Assembly (NCBI GenBank): GCA_004555425.1
Contig: SFID01000049.1
Span: forward strand, 1 to 15,347
Length of the DNA stretch: 15,347 nt
Source: Bacteroidales bacterium
Lineage (GTDB): Bacteria; Bacteroidota; Bacteroidia; Bacteroidales; Bacteroidaceae
Direction of reading: 5' to 3'
The notes under the pieces were generated by a model. The model made no database searches. It was not told the origin of the DNA and saw nothing but the letters and a program-made list of their open reading frames with translations. Positions 6,315 to 11,757 of this stretch are shown piece after piece; the stretch's first letter is position 1; every line of letters starts with the position of its first letter. The position numbers and the translations under genes are program-made.

Positions 6315-6375
6315 ATAGATCCGAAGGAAGTGGGAAGGAGGAAGGAGGAAGAAGGAACAAGAAGGGATTTCGTAC

Positions 6376-7647
6376 TCACACGCTGAGCAGATCCCACTTT
6401 AGGAGAAAGTCGAAGAGGCCCATAAATTGTATGCCACTCTCATCCGTATAGGGGGCGATGTCGTCGCCCACGATGACTATTTTCCGGAAACTGTCGTCCG
6501 TTTTCTCGAGTGATCTCAGCTCTTGCCTTCGCTTCTCTTCCGTGTCTAGACGATAGGCAGACTGTATGTAGTATTTCTGCATACCGTTGGTGGCGATGAA
6601 GTCTATTTCGTAGTGAACGAGAGTGGACTTGTCCTCCCGCATCTCGCGACATTCAACCACGCCCACATCCACCAAGAACCCGCGCATCCGCAACTCATTG
6701 AAGACAACATTCTCCATGATGTGCGTGATTTCCTGCTGTCGAAAATTGAGGCGAGCATTGCGAAGGCCGATATCAACACTGTAATATTTCTTGATAGACT
6801 CGAAATATTTGCGCCCTTTGATATTATACCGCGCTGCACCTTCAAAGAGGTAGGCATTCACCAGATGGGAAATGTAACTGTCGGTGGTCTGATTCGTCAA
6901 TTTGACATGCTGCACCGACTGCATGGTGTTGGTCAATCGCGTAGGATTGGTCAGCGAACCGATGGACGAGCAGAGCACATCGGCCAGCGCTTCCAGCCCT
7001 TCGCGGTTCTTGAGGTTGTTACGATCCACCACATCCGTCAGATACACCTTCTGCCAAAGCCGACGCAGATAAGACACCTTCTGCTCGCTGCTTTGCATGT
7101 GGCACAAGGCGGGCATACCACCAAACGTATAGTATTCCTTCCACAATTCGCTCAAAGATTCCGTTCGGCCGGCAACAAACTCCTTGAAGGAGAGCGGCCA
7201 TACGCGCACCTCGTCACCGCGACCGCGGAAGAGGGTGTTGATGTCGCTACTGAGATAATGACTGTTGCTCCCCGTCACATATACGTCTACATTGTCCTTG
7301 GCAGCCAACCCATTGACAATACGCTCAAAACCTTTGACCTCTTGCACCTCGTCAAGCATCACGTAATATTGGACTTGCGCATCCGTGATACGTGCATACA
7401 GATAGTCTTTCAAGGAGGCGCCCTCCAGAAGCTCTACCTGATTGTACTCGTCGTCCAAATCGAAGGATAGGTGAATGATTTGCGCATCCGTCACACCCTG
7501 CTGCTTGAGATAGTCCACGAAGATATGACTCAGCAACCACGACTTGCCAGAGCGACGAGGGCCGGTCACAATCTTAACCATCCCATTGTGCATTCTCTGA
7601 ATCAGTCGTCCGAGATAGACATCGCGCTGAATAAAGTTTCGCATCAT
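6376..7647 (-). CDS. AAA_14/DUF4143 family ATP-binding protein
   Basis: The 423-residue protein has the layout of the large AAA_14-DUF4143 family of P-loop ATPases, abundant in Bacteroidetes and of unknown cellular role. Walker A is GPRRSGKS (29-36), Walker B YYVMLDE (94-100), a sensor-like VTGSNSHYLS lies near 124-133, and FRGRGDEVRVWPLSFKEF (about 140-157) is typical of the family. FGGMPAL follows near 176, then the DUF4143 part with YLTDVVDRN and, near the end, a restriction-nuclease-like stretch (HYEIDFIA, then KYYIQSAYRL). The start could be either of two adjacent ATGs. It is a single gene, flanked on both sides by same-orientation copies of the MITE-like element (6131-6314 and 7675-7857), which suggests acquisition or mobility of the block. 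Confidence 0.9.
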   Translation of the reverse strand: MMRNFIQRDVYLGRLIQRMHNGMVKIVTGPRRSGKSWLLSHIFVDYLKQQGVTDAQIIHLSFDLDDEYNQVELLEGASLKDYLYARITDAQVQYYVMLDEVQEVKGFERIVNGLAAKDNVDVYVTGSNSHYLSSDINTLFRGRGDEVRVWPLSFKEFVAGRTESLSELWKEYYTFGGMPALCHMQSSEQKVSYLRRLWQKVYLTDVVDRNNLKNREGLEALADVLCSSIGSLTNPTRLTNTMQSVQHVKLTNQTTDSYISHLVNAYLFEGAARYNIKGRKYFESIKKYYSVDIGLRNARLNFRQQEITHIMENVVFNELRMRGFLVDVGVVECREMREDKSTLVHYEIDFIATNGMQKYYIQSAYRLDTEEKRRQELRSLEKTDDSFRKIVIVGDDIAPYTDESGIQFMGLFDFLLKWDLLSV

Positions 7648-7674
7648 AATTGGATATGTTAGTAATCAATTTGA

Positions 7675-7857
7675 AGGTAGGTACTATAAATTAGCTTGCG
7701 ATGAGTTCTCGGCTATCGTCCGTAGGATTTCCATAAAGGAGCGTAGCGGGCTACGTGACCGAATGAAAAACAGAAAGATACAGCGCGAGAGGCGTGAAAG
7801 CTTCCAAGCAGAAAAGCCCCCCTACCTTCCATTGAAACGAATTTATAGAACCTACCT
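7675..7857 (-). mobile_element. MITE-like element, copy B (about 183 bp)
   Basis: It begins AGGTAGGTACTATAAATTAG and ends ATTTATAGAACCTACCT, giving imperfect terminal inverted repeats of about 18 bp. It matches copy A over its full length with scattered differences, including the internal hairpin CGTAGC-GG-GCTACG. It has no transposase and no convincing reading frame. It lies 28 bp upstream of the ATPase ATG and may supply upstream promoter sequence. Confidence 0.8.
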
Positions 7858-7929
7858 GAAGGGTATTCCGTTTCGGGAATCACTGCAAAAATAGGATTTT
7901 CCAACCTACCTCCCAAGAATTTCCATCCT

Positions 7930-8077
7930 AAGTTTTATGTAAATCTACATATTTTTAGGAATAGGAGGGGTGCTCTATTCTAAGTTTTATGTAAATCTAC
8001 ATGTTTTTGGGAATAGAAGGGGTGTCCTATTCCAAGTTTTATGTAAATCTACATATTTTTGGGAATAGGACACCCCT
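7930..8077. repeat. 52-bp tandem repeat, about 2.8 copies
   Basis: Copies start at 7930, 7982 and 8034, a period of exactly 52. Each begins AAGTTTTATGTAAATCTACA and contains the dyad ATGTA-AATC-TACAT, followed by TTTTTGGGAATAGGA or a close variant. The last copy is cut short and its end (GGAATAGGACACCCCT, 8062-8077) is the perfect inverted repeat of 8018-8033, forming a 16-bp stem around the third ATGTA dyad. This is the main content of the gap 7858-8102. Confidence 0.9.
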
Positions 8078-8102
8078 TGATGCTCTCCATTTGCATAGCG
8101 TT

Positions 8103-8291
8103 CTATGCTTCATCTTGATTTTCGGCCCACTGCTCGCATTGTTTCAGTACGATGTTCATGGCATCTTCTGTTTCCTTTGGCGGGTGTTTGTATTTCTTGA
8201 GCAGTCGCTTTACCAGCCGGCGCATATTGGCGCGCTCGGATTCCCGGCGATTCCAGTCAATCGTACGGTTTCTTCTGAGCATATCGATCAA
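8103..8291 (-). pseudogene. hsdR: Remnant of a type I restriction endonuclease R subunit (C-terminus only)
   Basis: The 62 codons read LIDMLRRNRTIDWNRRES, then RANMRRLVKRLLKKYKHPP and a final helix. This is the conserved extreme C-terminus of HsdR (DUF3387 region, with the typical N-x-TIDW, RES/RAxxR and VKRxLxKYxxPP pattern). A complete HsdR has roughly 1000 residues, and no other R, M or S sequence is nearby, so this is a decayed end. Homology may reach back to about 8315 (frame PQFGRLGRAL), where a stop and the 12-bp hairpin at 8292-8333 interrupt it. The natural stop TAG at 8103 lies in a small hairpin GCATAG-CGTT-CTATGC. No good ATG start exists; the frame opens at TTG. It could still be expressed as a small protein, but I consider that unlikely. 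Confidence 0.7.
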
Positions 8292-8333
8292 AGCCCTTCC
8301 CAGCCGCCCGAATTGGGGCTACTGGGAAGGGCT
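8292..8333 (-). terminator. Strong hairpin, probable terminator of the vWA gene
   Basis: Perfect 12-bp arms AGCCCTTCCCAG (8292-8303) and CTGGGAAGGGCT (8322-8333) enclose an 18-base loop with further pairing. On the minus strand the hairpin begins 27 nt after the vWA stop and is followed by TTTGATC. The T tract is short, so it may stall or protect rather than terminate efficiently. Confidence 0.6.
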
Positions 8334-8360
8334 CATCCCCTATGGGGTTGTGAGGTTGCC

Positions 8361-9005
8361 TTACGCCTCGTCAAGGTTGAGGAAGTTGGCGCGGCGGTGG
8401 GCGCGCTGTTCGTCGGATTCATCGGAGGCGATGCAGGCCATGTTGGCTTCGCGGCAGGAGCGCACTCTCTCAAACATCATCTGCGTGCCTGCAGCATCTT
8501 CGCTGAAGGAGAGGTGGCTGTCGATACCTAGGCTTTGTGCCATTCCGCTCACGTCGAGGTTGTCCGTACCGATGAAGGCGAAGGTCCAGCCTTGCTTCTT
8601 CATCTTTTCGATGAGGTTCTTGACCATCTTGTGGTTGTACTCCATGGAGGAGTTTTCCTCGCCATCGGTGATGATGGTCACGACCACTTCGTCATCTACA
8701 CCGCACACAGCGTTGACCTTGGCGATGCCCTCGCCCACAGCGTCATAGAGGGGCGTGCCGCCACCGGGGCGATACTCGCCGGGACGCAGGACGTGGGCCT
8801 GCTTGGCGGGAACGTTGTCAAGGTGGTAGCGGCGCTTGCCAGTCTCGAAGGTCATGAGGGTGATGCGCTGCTCAATCTCGGGATATTTCTTCTGCAACTG
8901 CTGCACGGTCTGGATGGTTTCGTTCATACCAGCAAAGGCTTGCTGTTCGATGAGGCACATACTTCCGCTTTCGTCTACGATAATCAGGTTATAAACAGTC
9001 TTCAT
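8361..9005 (-). CDS. Stand-alone von Willebrand factor A (vWA) domain protein
   Basis: The 214-residue protein is almost entirely one vWA domain. A complete metal-ion-dependent adhesion site is visible: DESGS at residues 11-15, T84 in GGGTPLYDA, and D114 in IITDGEENS. There is no signal peptide or membrane segment, so it is probably cytoplasmic; such proteins usually bind partner proteins through a metal ion. The last 40 residues form a charged tail (CREANMACIASDESDEQRAH). The specific partner is unknown. It is transcribed away from the sigma/A1S_2505 fusion gene across a 252-bp shared upstream region, which may mean joint control. The hairpin at 8292-8333 probably ends its transcript. Confidence 0.85.
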   Translation of the reverse strand: MKTVYNLIIVDESGSMCLIEQQAFAGMNETIQTVQQLQKKYPEIEQRITLMTFETGKRRYHLDNVPAKQAHVLRPGEYRPGGGTPLYDAVGEGIAKVNAVCGVDDEVVVTIITDGEENSSMEYNHKMVKNLIEKMKKQGWTFAFIGTDNLDVSGMAQSLGIDSHLSFSEDAAGTQMMFERVRSCREANMACIASDESDEQRAHRRANFLNLDEA

Positions 9006-9257
9006 GGTGTTTCGTTTTTTAGGATTCTTGATTTTGTTGTTTCTCTGAGCATGCTTCTATCTATTATAAGGAACGAGAAAGGGAAAAATTAAGCTGCCCC
9101 CCACTTTTTTTTGAAAAAAATTTTTGCGCCATTCCCGCCATGTTCCTCAAAATGTCTACCTTCGCCCTAGGTATGAAGCACTTAGGAACCTGTTCACCCC
9201 GAAGGCTGCTGTCCGCAACCCATACAAATCCGTCTCAACATCTTCCCCCTCCACCTT

Positions 9258-10448
9258 ATGCGACCCTCCTCCACTTACGACCTCAACGATGCGGCCCTGC
9301 TCGAAGGGCTCATGCAACACAACGAGCGCATCACGCGCGACTTCTTCTACGACACCTGCCAGATGGCCTACCATATCTATAATAAGGAGTACCAAATGGC
9401 GGGGATTCCTGGTATGGACTTCTACACGCTGGCCCACGAATACTACCTCTCGCTGGAGGTGCACCACTGGCGACCACTCACCGACCGCCCGCCACAGACG
9501 AGCCTGCGCAACTGGATGATAGGCGGCTTCCGCTACGTTATCCTTGACCGCTTCAAGCAACAGGCCCACGAGTTCAACATCGACAGCCTGGACTTCTCCG
9601 TGGGCATCGGTGGCAAGGCTCCTTGGGATGCCATCGCCGCCGACGACTACCAACAACGCGTGCGCGATATGATCAACGAAATCATCAGCTCGCACTTCGC
9701 CCAAGACCGCTATGCCCAGAGCATCCTCTACGGCATCCTCGTGGCGGGCTACAAGGCCAAGGAGGTGGCCCTCGACCTGGGCATCACGCCCTCGGCCGTC
9801 TCCCAACGCTACCGCCGCCTGATGGACGAGGTGGTCAAACCCTATTTCCGCAACTACTACGACACGACTTACGAGGGCCTCATCGCCCCGTCCGCCTACG
9901 ACGAATGCTACATGGCCGACACCATGTCGGAAGTGGGGAGCATCATCCCGCCGACGGGCCAGAGCCGTGGCCTCGTGGGAAGCAGTCAGGAGCGTACCAC
10001 CATCAACCCCTTCTGGCACAAGAAACAGGCGGAGGTCGCCGCCGTGCCTTTGCCCCGTCTGCGCATCACGGCTCACACGTCTTCTCAGGAACTGCGGGCC
10101 TACATGGATGCCAACCCCGAGGCCGTCCTCATCTTCGGCAGCAACATCTACGGCCTGCACCTAGGCGGTATCGCCCGCATGGCGGCGCAATACTATGGTG
10201 CGAAGGAGGGCATCGGCAGGGGGCTGCAAGGCCGCTCGTACGCCATACCCACCATGCAGGGCGGTGTTAATTCTATTGCGCCTCACGTGAACGAGTTTAT
10301 CGCCTATGCCGCGGCTCATCCCCGCCATTCATTTGTTGTCACGCGCATTGGTTGCGGTGTGGCTGGTTTCACTCCCGAGGAGATTGGCCCGCTCTTCCGC
10401 GAAGCCCGCAGCCTTCGGAATGTCCTCCTGCCCGAGGATTTCGTCTAG
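9258..10448 (+). CDS. Fusion of a sigma-70-like protein with an A1S_2505-type phage domain
   Basis: The 396-residue protein has two parts. Residues about 10-200 resemble a divergent sigma-70 family factor: region 2-like DFYTLAHEYYLSL (54-66) and SLRNWMIGGFRYVILDRFK (82-100), and a region 4 helix-turn-helix AGYKAKEVALDLGITPSAVSQ with RYRRLMDE after it (163-191). Residues about 270-395 resemble the A1S_2505 phage non-structural family: VLIFGSNIYGLHLGGIARMA (290-309), YYGAKEGIGRGLQGRSYAIP (312-331), FIAYAAAHP and VTRIGCGVAGFTPEEI (361-376). A linker of about 65 residues joins them. That family may have a macro-like fold; I infer this from the GSN/G-rich pattern only. Function is unknown; a sigma factor gated by a ligand-binding domain is one reading. 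The frame is continuous and codon use is uniform, so the fusion is unlikely to be an error. Confidence 0.8.
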   Translation: MRPSSTYDLNDAALLEGLMQHNERITRDFFYDTCQMAYHIYNKEYQMAGIPGMDFYTLAHEYYLSLEVHHWRPLTDRPPQTSLRNWMIGGFRYVILDRFKQQAHEFNIDSLDFSVGIGGKAPWDAIAADDYQQRVRDMINEIISSHFAQDRYAQSILYGILVAGYKAKEVALDLGITPSAVSQRYRRLMDEVVKPYFRNYYDTTYEGLIAPSAYDECYMADTMSEVGSIIPPTGQSRGLVGSSQERTTINPFWHKKQAEVAAVPLPRLRITAHTSSQELRAYMDANPEAVLIFGSNIYGLHLGGIARMAAQYYGAKEGIGRGLQGRSYAIPTMQGGVNSIAPHVNEFIAYAAAHPRHSFVVTRIGCGVAGFTPEEIGPLFREARSLRNVLLPEDFV

Positions 10449-10482
10449 CATCTTTTTTCGTTTCGCCCGCTAGGGTAAATAT

Positions 10483-10557
10483 AGGTAGGTTCTATAAATT
10501 AGTTTCAAAGGCACGATAGCCGCGAATCCATCGCAAGCTAAGTTATAGCACCTACTT
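10483..10557 (+). mobile_element. Internally deleted MITE-like element, copy C (75 bp)
   Basis: The first 26 bases (AGGTAGGTTCTATAAATTAG and TTTCAA) match the inverted right end of copies A and B. The remainder (CGATAGCCGCGAATCCATCG, AAGCTAAGTTATAG, CACCTACT) matches the inverted left end of those copies. The roughly 110 bp between these ends in A and B is missing, so this is a deletion derivative with both terminal inverted repeats intact. TATA flanks both ends, possibly a target duplication. Confidence 0.8.
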
Positions 10558-10564
10558 ATAACAA

Positions 10565-10610
10565 AGAGGCTGTGTCGTCATGGTTGGCGACACAGCCTCT
10601 CCCTATTTTT
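10565..10610 (+). terminator. Rho-independent terminator after the sigma/A1S_2505 fusion gene
   Basis: Perfect 13-bp arms AGAGGCTGTGTCG (10565-10577) and CGACACAGCCTCT (10588-10600) enclose a 10-base loop and are followed by CCCTATTTTT. It lies about 115 bp after the stop, beyond the deleted MITE. The reverse strand could also terminate transcripts from the lipoprotein gene. Confidence 0.8.
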
Positions 10611-10680
10611 GGGCAACGGCTCAGGTTGTTGTCCTTCCTAAAGGAGCAGGGATAACAATGAGATCCAGAGTCCGCGGAGC

Positions 10681-10706
10681 CACACGTTGCAAGCAACGTG
10701 CGGTAC
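10681..10706 (+). repeat. Third copy of the dispersed GTGCGGTAC motif
   Basis: CACACGTTGC, AAGCAACGTG and CGGTAC contain a perfect 8-bp hairpin (CACGTTGC with GCAACGTG, 2-base loop). The ends CACAC and GTGCGGTAC are shared with 2461-2490 and 2877-2903. In the gap 10449-10777 it lies between the terminator and MITE end D; 10611-10680 shows nothing recognisable. Confidence 0.45.
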
Positions 10707-10726
10707 ACTCATTTCCGTTGCGTACG

Positions 10727-10777
10727 GGTAGGTTTCTATAGATTAGTTTCCATGGAAGGCAGGGTTTCTTTTCTGCC
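10727..10777 (+). mobile_element. One-ended MITE-like fragment, copy D
   Basis: GGGTAGGTTTCTATAGATTA and the following GTTTCCATGGAAGGCAGGG and TTTCTTTTCTGC match the inverted right end of copies A and B for about 50 bases. Similarity stops at the lipoprotein stop codon (10778-10780), so the element end abuts, and may have set, the end of that gene. Confidence 0.65.
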
Positions 10778-11464
10778 TTATTTCGCCTCGGGGTCGCCCG
10801 CCTGTTCCACGGTAATGGGGGTGGAGATGCCGGCGGAGGTGAGGGTGAGTTGGGCGCTGCGGGCGTCTTTGCTCTTGTTGGGCTGGATGGTTAGTTTTAC
10901 CTCGTAGCTGTTGGGGGCGAGGAAGATGGTTTTCTCGGGCGTCACCCATTCGGCATCGCTGGTGAGGGAGGCATTCTCGGCGTAGGTGGTGAAGCGCAGT
11001 TGGCTTGCCGTGGCCGAGCTGAGGAGGGAGAGGCGGAAGGTGGCCTTGCGGGTGGCGAAGGTATGGTCCTCGCCTTCGGTGTATTGGGCGAAGGGATAGG
11101 TGATGTTGAGCCAGGGCGTTTGGTAGAGGGATTGCGAGATGGTGTGGTAGGCGTGGATAGTGACGAGTCCCGTGCGGCCCTTGCCTGTGGTATTGGGCGT
11201 GGTGGTGAATGTCATTTTGTTGAAGATGCTGACGCCAGGCTTCACCTCGAAACTCTCGGGCGTAATGCTAAACCAGTCGCCTTCCTTGGTGGCTTGCCAA
11301 GAGTCGAGCGAATAGATGAGGGTGGTGTCCATCGTTTGGTCGGCGTAGAGCAGCTGACCGTCGGGACGCTGGGGGTAGAAGTAGGACTCGTGGCGCTCAT
11401 AACTGCCCTCGGTGCAGGCGGTCAGAGCGAACACAAGGATTAGGATGGGAAGAAAACGGAACAT
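10778..11464 (-). CDS. Outer-membrane lipoprotein with two BACON-like domains
   Basis: The 228-residue protein begins with a lipoprotein signal: MFRF, a hydrophobic core, and lipobox LTAC with the lipidated cysteine at 17, followed by TEGS. No aspartate follows the cysteine, and surface or outer-membrane placement is expected. Two beta-rich repeats resemble BACON domains. One, about 50-125, has WFSITPESFEVKPG and PNTTGKGRTGLVTIHA. The other, about 150-225, has EWVTPEKTIFLAPNS, KSKDARSAQLTL and ITVEQAGD. BACON domains are thought to bind glycans or mucin, or to act as spacers. The gene follows lptD on the same strand but is separated by 293 bp of repeats; its own upstream region has no clear TAnnTTTG. 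Its 3' end abuts MITE fragment D, so the C-terminus may be altered. Confidence 0.82.
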   Translation of the reverse strand: MFRFLPILILVFALTACTEGSYERHESYFYPQRPDGQLLYADQTMDTTLIYSLDSWQATKEGDWFSITPESFEVKPGVSIFNKMTFTTTPNTTGKGRTGLVTIHAYHTISQSLYQTPWLNITYPFAQYTEGEDHTFATRKATFRLSLLSSATASQLRFTTYAENASLTSDAEWVTPEKTIFLAPNSYEVKLTIQPNKSKDARSAQLTLTSAGISTPITVEQAGDPEAK

Positions 11465-11470
11465 ATTTAA

Positions 11471-11632
11471 TTCAATTAGGAATTAGGAATTAGGAATTTA
11501 TTCAATTAGGAATGAGGAATGAGGAATTAGGAATTAGGAATGAGGAATGAGGATTTAGAAATTGAGAGAGAATATTAGGAGTTCATCCTCATTGAAAGGC
11601 AATTCCTAATTCCTCATTCCTAATTCCTTAAT
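11471..11632. repeat. Inverted heptamer arrays upstream of the lipoprotein gene
   Basis: From 11471 to about 11553 the plus strand carries AGGAATT/AGGAATG heptamers, including a 30-bp direct duplication beginning TTCAATTAGGAAT at 11471 and 11501. From 11601 to 11628 the same heptamer runs in the opposite sense (AATTCCT, CATTCCT). The arms could form a large AT-rich hairpin. Between them, 11577-11600 matches the flank box 2903-2926 beside the array at 2927. Confidence 0.85.
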
Positions 11633-11653
11633 TGTTTAAGGACTTTCGAGCCA

Positions 11654-11756
11654 GCAGCCGAAGGCTGCGTTGAATCTAGGAAGCCGAAGACTTCCGTTGA
11701 AACTTGAAACTAGGTCGCCAAAGGCGACCCTACCGGTAGCGGCTCCGCCGCTACCG
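11654..11756. repeat. Array of four compact hairpins just past the lptD stop
   Basis: Four hairpins with 3-base loops follow one another: GCAGCC-GAA-GGCTGC (11654-11668), GGAAGCC-GAA-GACTTCC with one mismatch (11679-11695), GGTCGCC-AAA-GGCGACC (11713-11729) and CGGTAGCGGC-TCC-GCCGCTACCG (11734-11756). On the minus strand they follow the lptD stop immediately. None is followed by a T tract, so they are not ordinary terminators; 3'-end stabilisation of the lptD message is possible. Confidence 0.8.
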
Positions 11757-11757
11757 C

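Noticed and set aside
6146..7916. Small minus-strand frames (6146-6397, 7713-7916) sharing a FVSME peptide
   Set aside because: They are translations of MITE-like copies A and B; the shared peptide follows from the repeat, and frames differ outside it.
7930..8077. Possible CRISPR array
   Set aside because: The 52-bp units are contiguous and wholly repeated with no unique spacers, and no cas gene is present.
9006..9257. Promoter elements between the vWA and sigma-fusion genes
   Set aside because: TACCTTCG at 9157-9164 is one base off the -7 consensus, but no TTTG lies at the right distance, and the vWA side has only a TATAAT-like string; neither is strong enough to call.
9156..10160. 334-codon minus-strand frame opposite the sigma/A1S_2505 fusion
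   Set aside because: Its product is Val/His/Arg-rich antisense sequence without domains; the plus-strand frame has two recognisable domains.
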